Shown here: positions 20,267-32,132 of the stretch, piece after piece
Numbering within the stretch: position 1 is the first letter of the stretch
Layout of the letters: each line of letters begins with the position of its first letter
Assembly: GCA_004764695.1 (NCBI GenBank)
Contig: SMSO01000036.1
Coordinates: forward strand, 206,001 to 270,000
Direction: 5' to 3'
Length of the DNA stretch: 64,000 bases
DNA from: Schizochytrium sp. TIO01
Taxonomy: Eukaryota > Sar > Bigyra > Thraustochytrida > Thraustochytriidae
Position numbers and translations under genes: made by a program
Notes under the pieces: model-generated
Databases searched by the model: none
What the model was told of the DNA's origin: nothing
What the model saw: the letters and a program-made list of their open reading frames with translations, nothing else

Positions 20267-23179
20267 TCAATGCTCTGTTTTTCTTCTGTTTCTTCTTCTA
20301 CCCGTGCTCTCATGCCGCTGCGGTCTGTTATACGGCGTCGCTGCTCGTGCAGATTCGATAAATTGATTGTCCCCCCCAAAAGTGCCCGCAAGTTCACCAT
20401 GACCACCATCAATGGCCAAAAAAATGTCATGCAAATCCTCTTGACAGCCCTCGTTTTCGCAATGAAGATTTTGCATGTCATTAGGAAGGTTATCAAAATC
20501 TGATATTTCAATTAGCCTTAGATCATTGTCGTTGCGGCCTCGGTGACGCAAGAAAGAAGTCAAAAAAACACTTCCTAGTCCTGTCTGACAAACCATCATA
20601 ATCACAGGACGACGGCGGGATTGCTAATCTAAATCTTTTTCGAATCCAGTGTACGAGAGTGTCTTGCCATTGGCATTACACAAGTATTGGTTTTCAGCTT
20701 CAACTTCATTCTTTCGTTGAGCAGAGGTCTTGCTCAGGTCCAGCTCGTTAACTCGGAAGAACTGTTGACACACAGCGATTATTTGGTCAAATGTTTTCTT
20801 ATTGTAGACGCCCAGTGAAAGAGATTGTATTTACGACTATTATACTCATAGTCCGTCGACATAGTCTTCGATCTGAAAACCAGTTCCGGAAATACACTCA
20901 GTAGGGCCTTTCTATTCAAATCGTTTGGGCTCGTAGCGTTTTCAGTAGGGTCAGGGTGTTTAACCTGTATCATGACGGGGACGAAAGCTTCATCGCTAGT
21001 GAGATCCGTCACCGATGTACGATGCATCATCGTTATCACATCAGCACCAAAAATGTTAAAGGGGTAACAAAAGGGTTTTTTGACGAAATCCATCAAGCCC
21101 AACGAGGAGAATTTGTCCATGTTTTCTAACCATATCAGCGTATCCTGAAGGCTCTTGCTACAATTCCGTAATAATTTTCCAAATGACGATCTTGTGGGCA
21201 TTTCAAGTTCTTCAAAAGGCCCTGCGCGAGCGTCTTCATAATTGTTCCCAACAATGTCACCCTTTGCGTGTTCTAGTGTATGCCCCATGTTTTTGAAAGC
21301 ACATAGCATGGTATAATACTCCATATAGACTGCTGGAGGCTTGGTATTGTCCGTTTCATGCGTCAAAATTGCGCCTTTAACGAACTCGAGAAGAGAGTTT
21401 TCCTCAAGAAAGCTACGTAGTGCCGCCTCGAGTATCAGAGGTTCCTGAAACGTGACTTCAATATCCACGGTGTTACGTCGTTACCGACCCTGAGCCACTG
21501 TACTGACTTGGCACAGTCCTACATTGACCAGTTCCGGTGTAAATTCTCCCGACAATGGGGCGGACTGATCTGTGAAGAGATGTATCACGAGTGCCTCTTT
21601 GACTTTGTTGAGTCTATCGGCATTATTATCGTCTTTGATCCGTTTGATTGCAGTCTGTGCGGTGGAGGTTTTTCCATAGCGCCAGGATAATCTTGATTCA
21701 CGTTCAGTTCGTGATGCATTCCCGAATGCGTCTGGGCGTGTCATGACGGCGACGAAGCTTCGTATCTCTTCGAGGAACATCGCGTCGAGGTCGATAATCT
21801 CACCATGATCTCGTGCCAACAGGAGATCCACGAATGCAACTGTCCACCTGGGTCTTCCTGTAAGCCACCTACACGTGTACTGAAGAATGCGCTCATCCAA
21901 TTGGCTCAAGTCTAGAATACTTTCAAGATAGGTTTTAACATTACCCTCCTCTAGTGACTTGAAGTTGTAATGCAAGGTATCGGTGAGGGTCCTTTTTCCA
22001 GTCGCACTGGAAAGTTGTGTTATTATGTGGGCGACCGAGAAACCCGTACCGGAGAAGATGGGGTGAAGAAATGACACTGTGAGTTTGATACCAATTTACT
22101 GAGTGTTTTCGATATCGGGGAGAGTAAAGATCGTGTCTCCCCTCTTTCTATAGAGGATTCAAAAAAATCGTCAAACATATTCGCCAACACTTGTGCTTCG
22201 TCAAAGGCTACATTAAACTTGATAGTGTCTAATGAGTCATTGAGATTTTCCCAAATGAGGTCTAAGTAGGGCTCTAATAGACAGCTAAGCGTGGCATCGG
22301 TAACCCTCGTTGAAGATTTTGAAATAAATTTAGAGAACAGTGAACCAAACACATCATGTCTGAGGTAGTGTGTTGGCGCAAGCTGTACGCGAAGCCATAG
22401 CTCACAGGAAAGTTCTTCTCCGAAGTCATGTCAAAGTACGCAGAAACCGAGAAGGCGACAGAGTATCATTGCGGTTGTGTATACGCGTACATAATCATCA
22501 CATTCTCGAGGGGTAGCTTCATCTTTAAAACGTCCCAGCACGGCGTAAATGCTTCGGAGATCGTTACTGCCTGGATTGAGCGTACGGGCATCAGCTGCAA
22601 CGAAATACAGTCCGTAGCTTCTTGTAAAAATCTCAAAAATTGTTCGGGTCTTTCCAGCACCTGAGGTGCCGTAAAACCCCACGATTGATGTGTGGCAACC
22701 ACCAACAATATCTTGAAAGAGTTGGCTATCGTTAGGAAAATCCCCCCCCCCCCAAGACCATGAGTAAGGAAATCAGGGGCTGCACTAGTAGAGGCGAGAT
22801 TTTGCGGAACCTTGGCGTCGAGACGGAGAAGCTCCCTGAATGTGCCTTATGGCACGAAGACTTCCACGGGCTTGAAAAATACCTCCCGGTGGGATATGAT
22901 TCGCTGATATGTAGCATCCAGGACATCGGAGATCGGTGACATCACCTTGTAAAATCTCTGCTGTGTTTGTGCCGCTTTCAACTCATCCTTTGAATAAACC
23001 AAAGATTCTTTATACCCACCAATCTGTCGATCGTTGAGTTCCTTATCGCTTCTCAGTGCCTTCAAATACCCATTGATGTCTTTGGTTAGTTCTCCCATGG
23101 TCCTTTCCGCATTCTCATAGCGGGCGAGGACATCGTGAAGTGGAGAAGACCACGTCTGGCTTGCTGCGCCATCCGCCAT
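20267..23179 (-). pseudogene. P-loop NTPase + PD-(D/E)XK-like nuclease pseudogene (Crinkler/RHS-type)
   Basis: A decayed gene of about 2.9 kb. It starts at ATG 23177-23179 with a helical, coiled-coil-like header of about 110 residues. A P-loop NTPase follows: Walker A GTSGAGKT at 22647-22670 and Walker B VAFDEAQ (DEAQ at 22191-22202), then SGTGFS near 22050, sensor-like. Farther on, GADVI (Asp at 21040-21042) and PVMIQVK (Lys at 20959-20961) fit the D...(E/Q)xK core of PD-(D/E)XK nucleases. NTPase plus nuclease is the layout described for eukaryotic Crinkler/RHS-type effectors and related transposon proteins. Reading is broken by in-frame stops at 22847-22849, 22431-22433, 21481-21483 and 20624-20626, and by frame changes at a C12 run (22742-22753), near 22075-22085 and near 20782-20830. 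Between the breaks the protein reads coherently, which argues against introns. The original function (DNA-directed effector or element-encoded protein) is inference. Confidence 0.75.
22742..22753. repeat. C12 homopolymer at a frame change
   Basis: Twelve consecutive C on the plus strand (G on the coding strand) sit exactly where the header part of the NTPase pseudogene changes frame into the P-loop part. This could be a real slippage mutation or a sequencing error. Confidence 0.9.
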
Positions 23180-23622
23180 CCTTGCCAGTTTGCTCGTTCT
23201 GTGTATTTCTAGTCGCTCTCAGTTTGGGATTTGCTTGCTAGCTTGCATCCATTGAATCGAACGAGGGAAACTGCGTATAGAAAGCTCCCAAGACGACCCC
23301 GAAGTCAAACAAAGCATGGAAACTCTAAGATTAACCACAAATTCGCTGGATCAAGAGAATGAAAATATTCCCTATGAATGGTGGGATGCAAGGAGTCTTT
23401 GCACTTGTCACGTTCTAGAGTTAACCATGTATGTGAACGGTGTATGGATTCGCGAACGTAAGTTCATGAAATGTTATGCCCAGTATAGCTCAACATATTC
23501 ACTTTACTTCACGTAAATATAGTTAGTCTACTATTACATAGCTCTTAAACTAGTACTTGTCGCTCTCAAATTAAAAAACGTGTCACTCGGACTCATGGGA
23601 TAGCGGAGCTTTCTTTGGATAG
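23180..23622. other. intergenic
   Basis: Short spacer upstream of the NTPase pseudogene and of the repeat-protein frame. Nothing recognised. Confidence 0.4.
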
Positions 23623-23802
23623 CGATTAAAAGAAAAGAGGGGAAACCCTCAAGGCAATTCCGAAAATAAGCACTCGAGTGGGTCCAGTCAACAAACCCAA
23701 AAGTTCGAGAGGAGCGATGGCAGAGCGACGAGGCATGAAGCAAGGGGGCAGACGCCGCCGGAGAGTGAATGCGGTGCGGAGCGTCCGCGGCGATCATCTC
23801 GA

Positions 23803-24456
23803 GTGAGCAACCAGAACGCACAAACCCCACCCACGGGGTCGCAATGTGGCTCAACCTGCAACGTAGATAATTGCAAGGGTGTCGCTCTAGACAAACACGG
23901 AAAATGTAGCAAACACTCTCATCGTCGCCGATGTGAAGTTGATGGTTGTGAATTAAGCGCAGTGTCACGAAAAGGTTGCTCAACTCATGGTGGTGGAAAA
24001 CATTGTCATTTCAAAGGGTGTGATAAGTTTTCCCAAGGCGTGTCTGGCTTTTGTGTAGCTCATGGCGGCGGCCGACATTGCAAGGTCCAAGGCTGTGTTA
24101 AATCAGCCCAAGGCGCAACTGATCTTTGCAAAGCCCATGGCGGCGGCCGACGATGCGAGTTACCAAATTGTTTCAAGCCTGCCCAAAGTGGAAGTAACCT
24201 TTGCGGAGCTCACGGTGGTGGCAAAACATGTCAGGTCTCAGATTGTACTAAGCTGGTCCGAGAGAACATTAAATTCTGTACTACGCACGGTGGAAACCGA
24301 TGCGTTGCACCAGGTTGTAAATCTGGCGCATTATTCAAGGGCGGGTGTTGTCGCACGCACTCTGTAAACAATCGCTGCAAAATTGACGGTTGTGAAACAC
24401 CCGCAGTCTCACGCAAACTCTGTACACGCCCCCAAGCCATGGTGGCACCCTCATAA
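23803..24456 (+). CDS. WRKY19-like CCCH tandem-repeat protein, probably broken
   Basis: The frame encodes eight tandem units of 21-24 residues with the pattern C-x4-C-x(9-11)-C-x2-H-G/S, most ending in HGGG plus a basic residue before the next Cys (for example CKAHGGGRRC). Such repeats are widespread in oomycetes, brown algae and thraustochytrids, where they are often labelled 'probable WRKY transcription factor 19'; each unit probably binds one zinc, and function is unproven. Two things are wrong with it. The frame is open back to 23623 but has no ATG before the repeats (the coordinates given begin at a GTG). The eighth unit loses its His: the expected HGG appears only in another frame about 8 bases later. 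Either a spliced first exon supplies the start, or this is a pseudogene, which I favour. Confidence 0.6.
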   Translation: MSNQNAQTPPTGSQCGSTCNVDNCKGVALDKHGKCSKHSHRRRCEVDGCELSAVSRKGCSTHGGGKHCHFKGCDKFSQGVSGFCVAHGGGRHCKVQGCVKSAQGATDLCKAHGGGRRCELPNCFKPAQSGSNLCGAHGGGKTCQVSDCTKLVRENIKFCTTHGGNRCVAPGCKSGALFKGGCCRTHSVNNRCKIDGCETPAVSRKLCTRPQAMVAPS

Positions 24457-27400
24457 TGCCGGCATTTCGTGAAGCATCAATTACTAGTAAACCTTGCAGT
24501 CGTTCCTAAACCTTCGCCATCTGTGCTTATCGTTTATTATTGCCCGAATCTGTTTTTTGTTTTTTTATAACTGAGATCTTATTATCGTTTGATTTCTGGC
24601 CAAAGTGAACATGTGAGATGCATCTTTTTGTTTCTTTTCCAGAATGGTGTTATTGCTCCGCTGAAGTAAACACTCCAATGTAGAACACAAAGAATAAATC
24701 TCAGAAAACAACAACTCTATTTTACGAAATGTAAAGTTTCCCGCCTCAGTCCCGTGCAATGATAAAAGTCTACAGACTGGCCCATGCCGAATCTGTCATG
24801 TATACGAATTCGAATACTTTGGGACATTCTTTATGTCCCATCCGCGAAAAAAGTATGGAAAATTGAAAAAAAAAGTGCTAATCGTTTCGGTGCTCTAAAT
24901 GATCCAATGAGGTCAGAGAATGCGTGAGGCAGTTCGTCAATCATTGCCGTAGTTTTATGAAAGGGTACAATTAAAAAAATGATTGTAAAACTGCGCGTGT
25001 CTACTCTGCAGGGGAAAGGGGACTTGCATGGGCCCTCGCATGATATTGCGCATTAAAAAAATTACGAGAAAACTGTAATATATCATGTTTATGATGGTCT
25101 GATGGTAGCTTCACTACGTATTTGATGCTTCACAAAAATGTAATAGTCTTTTAAAAAAACAAACATAGGATGGAGTTACTAATTGAACTTAACTTCTGCA
25201 TAGAAATGCGTTACCCTCAAGTATTACGTTTTGCTAAGTGGGTTCGTGTGAGTTCCAAATGATCACGCCAGCGCACCAGCGATGTTGCGTGCTTTGGATG
25301 TCTTTGGAGAACACTGGCTGTCGTAAGGCATCCATCCACCACGACCACTGTGGGGAACATCGATTCTCGCTTCTCTAGGTCTAATGGTAAGGCAAATCAC
25401 GGTACGTATTTTTTTTTTACAGTGTCTGGCTTTTCCTCAAATAGGGAGCGCTGGGTTCGGACTCGCACCCACTACTACAGTACGAATCACCGTTCGCACC
25501 TACTTATCCATATCTCACTCAATCAAACATTTGCAAATCGAAGAGCATCACATTCGGGAACTAAGTTGACAAGGAAATATATTATCTTTTTACAAAAAAA
25601 CAAAACAAAAACCACAATTAAGTTTCAAGAGAAGAAGCATTGGTCCTCTGCTCTTCAATTTAACTGAGCTGATTGATCTCCGCAACTTCTGAGTATTTCT
25701 ACCCTCAAGTTCATGCTCGTGTAGCAGCTGCAGCCGGAGGTGAGAGGGACCTGCAAGATTGATTGCAATGAGGCACGCTCTAGACGTAGGTAGGCAGTGA
25801 TTTTTTATTCTAGCACGTGCAAGTTGGGAAAGAGCGGTCTCCATCTTCCGCTACAATGGTAGCAGATAGTAAGTCTCGGCAGCCACCGGAGACGAAGAAA
25901 TCCTACAATCTGCGACACTAAGCACCTACTAGTGCCTACTACCCATGTATGTATGTACCTGTTGGAGACGGTAATTGCACAAAGCCACGGATTTCGTAAG
26001 ATAAACTCAGGAATCGGTAGAATGCCACGCGGTCACGACAACGATTTTCGTAAATGTTGCAAAGGTCGCGACGAACAAAGCAAATAAATCAAGAAGGCAT
26101 ACGCATCCCATCTTGCGAGACAACCATCGCGAGGGACAGCGATTCGCACGCCCTGCTCCACTCATCCAATCCACCCATATAGTGGCAATTCGCAGTCTCC
26201 TTGGACTCTCGAGGCCGCATTTGAGGCCATTGCGTTGCGCTTGGAGGTGCCATGCGATGACCAAAAGGACCTCGCTGCAGGCAGGCAGTTAGGCATGCAT
26301 GAAAGGCCCTTCAGGGTGTTGGGGACCGCAACTTCCACGATCGATTGAGCGGACGAACGAACGAGCGAGGGAAATCGTCGCTAGCTGAGGCAAAACGAGG
26401 GTGCCTTTTCTCGCGTACTAACTCGAATCGCTACGACGCCATCGCAAAGTTCAAGTCAGCAAGCTTCGGACTTGAAGGGCTCGGAGGCGGAAGCAGACGA
26501 TGGGCTGCGGCTGCAGATGCTGCTGACTTGAAACACCGCCATCTCGGCTCAGATTTCGATAGTTGGATCACCAATAGCTCGAAGTAAACAAATATAGCAC
26601 CCAGCCCTGGTTGTCCTATAAACAAGGATCGATACTCAGCAGTTTCTAGGTTCTACAGCTCCTCAAGGTTGACATCCCATTGGCACGCGTAAACTACAGC
26701 TTTGTGAGCAAAGACATCAGGATCGCAGGAAGGCAAGCGTCAGTTTCAGGCCGTCAAAAGTATTCGCAGAGACACAATGACACCCAAGCAGGCAGAGGTT
26801 GCCGGCGTTGGCCTGAGTTATCCGAGTGCAGTTGCTCTGGTTGCACCAGGCGTCCCAGCCGTTTGAGTATCTCGTGCCTCTCTTGCAAACCGGCGAGAAT
26901 GAGGGATGTCAATCGCACTGGTAGGTAGACGTGATGTTCACTGATTCTTCAGTGTTCGCATCTTCTAGCTCGTGGCCCTCCTTGCTATCGAGGAAGGCCT
27001 TCCGAAGTGCTACATCATCCGCAAGTGCCAGTAACTTCTGTAGTAAGATTTGATGGTTTGGCAAGTGCTCGCAAGGTTCAGCGCAACAACGCGCCGCTCC
27101 TGTGTCCTTATGGGTTCTTTAGATCCCTTGAAGATACTGGGCATCATCATGTCAAGTTCAAGTCAACACAAGTTCGAAGTTCAAGTTGCCAAGGATCCTC
27201 AAGGGTGAATGAATGGATGGATGCCTGCCTGCCTGCCTGCCTGCCTGCCTCCCTTACGGAGTCCTAGAGAGGCTGAAGGCGGAGTATCAGCTGGCCTTTG
27301 GAAAACATTGATAGCGTGGCGCTTCTTTGTCCTTTCAATTGCGACAGCACAACCTGCAGCGGATCAAATTGAACTTCGTTTGCCAAGATAAATGGTTGGT

Positions 27401-30236
27401 GAACTCGAAGCTTAAAAAGGGAGCCGAAGCACCGTGCGCGATTGCAGAAGTTTGCTGCGGAGAACGAATTGCATGGCAATGAGCTGTCTATTGAGGAGTG
27501 AACTTTCTATGATGGAGTGAATTCATCTACTGCAAGTTGCATAATATTTGCCATCGCACGCTGTTGTAGCCGCAGGTCATGGAGTCTGTCTCGATCGCTG
27601 AGCTGGGCTCGCTCGTCTGTGGCTAGACGCGGCTGGCTGACTCGGCGTTTACACTGCAACTCAGTCACTCCTTTTTCACTTATAGAAAACAACTCAATCA
27701 ATCATGCATTTCTCCTCACGATTCAGTAAAGTATCAGTAACCAATTGTTTTGACTTTCATACAGCAATGGCTTCGTCCATTTGTTTCGCGTAGAGTTGTC
27801 TTGGGCTCACCAAGTTTCTAGCTAGGGGAAAACAAATCAGCCAGCTACTACTTGCAGCTTGAGTGTTGAAACGCGCCGTGACAGGCCAAAGAGAGCAGCA
27901 CTTGAACGTGCGGATTCTGAGGAAGACCACACACGTTATGCCAATTTCTACGCGCTGAGCTCTTCCAAAAAGAAGGGAAAGATTTATTGTAACTAATGCT
28001 TTATGTTTTTAATAATTATAAAACATTATTCTTATTTTCATAGGAACATTTTTAGCATGAACAACGAATACTTTAATTTTAAGGTAAACATCATGATGAA
28101 AAATAACAGGATCGTAACAATAGTAATCAATAATAGTCCATCAAGCGACTGGAGAGGACTAAACGCTGCCGCCTCCAAGCCTTATGTGTAGGTTGTAAAC
28201 GCTATACTACACCAACGTCATAGAGTGGGCGGCACGTGTCTCCCGCCTCCTTGCTTGAGTTTTGGCACGTGAAACACTTTGATTGCTCAGAGAATTCCAC
28301 GACCGGATTTGGTAGGGAGGTAGGTACCTACTTACATGCCATAAAGTCCCTCTCCTTTGGTTGTATCAACTTGTTCTATTTTTGGTTAAAAAAACAGAGC
28401 TTTAAAAACTATGACGGCTGAGTTTATACTTCAGTTGTCCAGGTTGATCTATGCATCATAATAAAAATTAATAATAAATGGTGTTAAGTAAGATTTTGTT
28501 CACGAATATAAGGACATAGTAGTTACCTTGCGCAGCACGTGCTTCAGTTTACGGAGTGATTCGTCGCGATTCACAACAAGAAGCTGTTCAAGTAGATGGC
28601 AGACCATCTGCGAGGAGTTATGATTACACAATTCACAAGAATGGAAATGGCTCCTCACGACAAAGTATATCAGGGAAAGTAGATTCGACTTCAAGCTTTG
28701 GCCTACAAATGCTCCCAACCCTCATAAGCACGGCATGTCTTCTAGATAGTAGGTGTTCTCATGACTACTTCTGGCGCTGATCATTAGCAGAACAATTTGA
28801 ATTGGGCCTCACCTCCATTTCGCACTTGGGAGCTGGCGTGCGCGTGTGTGAGAAGTGATGTGTGCAAATCAGACCATTCTGTCCGCGGAAGGAGATGTTT
28901 CAAGACCATAACGACCAGTATAGTATACCTACTCCACTACGGTGCCGGCCCTGATATAATTTTGAATTGTTTTCGCGCTCGATTGTTCTTTTCGCTGTCT
29001 CCTTAGCCAGTCTTCTTTACCTGCCACGTGCAGAAGCAGCTGCGGCTTCTTCAGGTTCTTTTGCTCCGTCTCTGCTCAAATGTACATCATACCCGTGGGC
29101 ATAATGATAAAGTCATCAGCCAAAATGATGGCAAAAGTAATTAATCTAGAGCTTTTGCAGACACCTTTTTAGCCGCATACTGATCACAAGATTAAAAACA
29201 GTGGATTGATACTTTATCAATACAATGAAACAGCAACAACGATACACCCTATTGTCTCGATGACTGATTGAACGATAGCAACGAATAATAAATGTCCGTG
29301 TTGCACACACTCGCCGCACCCGTGCCTGAGCTCAACACTTACTACTACGTTAGGCGCTCAGGTTGGCAGGCTGCTATTCCACTTTTATTCAGAGCTTGCC
29401 TCCTCAACTCGTATCCAGTGTGTAATCGTCAAGGCTTGCCAGTTTTGTGTGCATTTACTCACCTCGACCCTTCAGTCAGCATTCTCAAATAAGCTCATAT
29501 CTAGATAGATATCTACTGGGTACCCACGGTGTTGTACCCTCAAGCTAGCAACATTCTGCACGAGAATAGCTCAACTTCTTGCATCATCACTCAAAGTCTA
29601 CAATATCAGCAAATCTTTTTAGATTCGAGTACACAACTTCGAAAAACGTGCTCTGGCGAACTTTAATATCTACCTATTACTTACTAGGTACCCTCTGCAA
29701 AGTCTGTGATTCTAAATAGCGATGGTTTCCTGTGCTGCTTATAACTCTTATTAAAAGTTGTGAGAGACTTCGCACACACATTAGACCCCGCAGCTACCCT
29801 CTTCCGCGCGTGCCGCAAGCTTCTATGTATACCCTTCTTTGTGCACGGCCGCATCGCTTTATCTAATTACTATATATTACCTACCGGGTGCGAGGGGTGT
29901 ATACCAGTTTCTTTTTGTCTTCGGGTGACCGCCTCCCCAGAATCCTTGCACGCGCTTATCTATTAAGTCTATAAGGCATAAAATTATATTCTTAAAAAAA
30001 ATAAAAAATGTAAAATTGTTTTATTTTATTTTTTATTTTTTGTTTTTAAAGGGAAAAAGTTTCACCTCAGTTAAGGTTGCTAGTTGCAGTAGGTGCAATT
30101 CCATATGCCGTTCTTTTCCAGATTAGAACTGCTGCAGTCTTGAGCAGCACAACTCCTTTTTTAGTTTGGAAACCCTCTGAACCTCAAGTTCACCCAATCG
30201 ATGACGATGAACTTTCCCTCATTCTCAAAAGTCGAG
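24457..30236. other. gene-poor region
   Basis: Nearly 6 kb without a convincing gene. All frames are under 110 codons, mostly start with non-ATG codons and have no recognisable motif. Visible items: a (CCTG)n run near 27225-27250, patches of coding-like composition on both strands near 27290-27700 and on the minus strand near 28500-28718 (possible relics), and AT-rich DNA near 28000-28100 and 29990-30050. No tRNA or rRNA recognised. Confidence 0.35.
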
Positions 30237-30237
30237 G

Positions 30238-30271
30238 CAATACATACATACATACATACATACATACATAC
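30238..30271. repeat. (ATAC)n microsatellite
   Basis: About eight copies of ATAC in AT-rich non-coding DNA. Confidence 0.9.
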
Positions 30272-31267
30272 ACAGACTGTATATAGGTAGCTAAACTTTA
30301 AAGAATGGCGTTTTCTCTCCGCGTCCACAGATTGTACCTTCTAAGTATATTGAGATCCAACGGCATAATTCATTCACTCTATGCCTGAGGACGAAAGCTC
30401 ATGAGAAGATAATCAATCAGCAGTCATGGTCCGAGGGTCCAGCTTTCGCTTTCGAGCTCGCCTCCAAAGCGGAGCCTCTGGGGCCTTCTTCGTCGGAGGC
30501 TGGATGGGCTTGAGTAAAGCCTCGGAGCTGCGCCTTCCGGCACGAGTTGGGTCTACGAGCATACGCCCAAAGCACACGCGCACATCCAGTGCTACACTAT
30601 TGCTGCCAAAGCATCTTCGTGAGCACTTCTCGGAATCTATTGACTCCTGATCTTTCCAAATAATCTTTTATTCTTCTTGTTCTTACTACCTACTTTCTCT
30701 TTAAAGTCGAAACAAAACATTTCAGCATTTTCATTTTATTTCATTAAAACATATATACAGGTTATGCTGTTACTGATGGGTGCTACCACTCGCAGTATCA
30801 AGCATTCGATTTGAGCAGTTTATGTGTGATTAAATTCCAATCAGTTTGAGAGTGTTTTAATTTAATTTATTTTAATAAATAAATAGATGAATAAATTAGA
30901 GAAATTAATAGTAAAAGAAAGAAGGGGGAAACAGCCTGAGATCGCGCTGACTCCGTTTGATCATGGCCAAACAAGCGTCAGCCAAATAAATTGCATCAAG
31001 AGACGCGAGCGTTGCCTGGGATTGTCCGTTCGAGAGGAGGCCATCATCGTCCTACTGCTCATTGACTGCCAGCTCGAGCTTCAGCAGACCACTCGTGAGC
31101 CGATGCTGTTCTGCCGGAGATGATAATGCAGGGTGAAAAGAACCGCCTTTTAGAGTTTCGGAGCGTTCTCTGCCGTTCTGTTGCCGAATTTAGTGTGCCT
31201 CTCATCACTTTGAATTTTTGTTTGTTGCTTTTGTTTTTGCGAGCTCTTTTTAGAATTAGAACAACTT
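30272..31267. other. intergenic
   Basis: About 1 kb. Small ATG frames at 30426 (74 codons) and 30887 (78 codons) have no recognised features; I do not call them as genes. Confidence 0.35.
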
Positions 31268-31353
31268 CTTGAAGACTTTGCTTTCTTGGCTGCTTTACAA
31301 GGAACGAAGGTATGCCTGTTAAGTAAAGCAGCCAAGAAAGCAAAGTCTTCAAG
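31268..31353. repeat. perfect 31-bp inverted repeat (hairpin)
   Basis: The left arm 31268-31298 (CTTGAAGACTTTGCTTTC...) and right arm 31323-31353 are exact reverse complements over 31 bases, separated by a 24-nt spacer. Similarity continues weakly outside the arms. A transcript would fold into a long perfect stem. It could be a fold-back element remnant or a small-RNA precursor; nothing else supports either. Confidence 0.95.
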
Positions 31354-32072
31354 GTTGCTTCAAAAGAATGAGCTCGAAGCCTTCTTCTACTCCCGATCAG
31401 TGGATCCTACTTCTGGCTCCAAAAGCAGAGGAAGCAGCCAATTTGGCAAACTTGACTGTTTTATTTTATAATAACCGACTACTACTACCCATACTTGTTC
31501 TTATTAATATTATTAAATGATAAATTTAAATAATAAGTGTTTATTTAATTTAAAAGAAAACGAATTTAACCCTCAGCTGCAAAGAGGAAAGAAAAAGAAC
31601 AGCGCACCAAAGAACTAGAACATCAGGAGCTCTTTGCCATTCTCTTCTTTTTAAGTTTTCGCCTCAAGAAAACAGAAAAGACAAAGTAAGAAGAAGAAAA
31701 GAAAGGCGTATCTGCCATGCTGACGTGAGCGCTAAAAGAAAGAACGCGTGGAGGGAGAGAGGGCATGGAAGGGAACGAAATTCTACTTCTCCTTACAGAA
31801 ACATTGTGTTGGCGAGTTTTCCGATATGCATTTTACAAGACAAATGGCTTTAACTGTGGGATGCGATATGGCATTTAGCTTTAAATCTAAAAATCTTACG
31901 GAAGTCAATTCTTATATTACCAAGGACCACCTTAATCATATTGAGCAAGGCATTCATTCATTCATTCATCAGCAACCATATATTCTCTGAAAAGTTCTTT
32001 TTTATTTTCGTGTTTCCGCTATTGAAAACACCGTGCTAGGGTCTTCTAAGCAATAAAACTCCTAAACTGTTC
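31354..32072. other. intergenic
   Basis: AT-rich DNA with a poor purine-rich stretch near 31580-31740. No gene recognised. Confidence 0.35.
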
Positions 32073-32132
32073 AATTTTTGTTTTCAATTGACCTAAAAAT
32101 ATAATTTTTGTTTTCAATTGACCTAAAAATAT
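32073..32132. repeat. 30-bp tandem duplication
   Basis: Two adjacent identical 30-bp copies (32073-32102 and 32103-32132), each beginning AATTTTTGTTTTCAATTGAC. Confidence 0.95.

Noticed and set aside
20267-23179. Reading the NTPase relic as a multi-exon gene
   Set aside because: Three stops are single codons inside a frame that continues unchanged on both sides, which introns would not leave, and neighbouring genes have no introns.
25350-25500. tRNA-like words (TCTAATGGTAAGGC; GGGTTCGGACTCGC)
   Set aside because: No 7-bp acceptor or 5-bp T stem can be formed with sensible spacing, and the T-loop consensus is broken.
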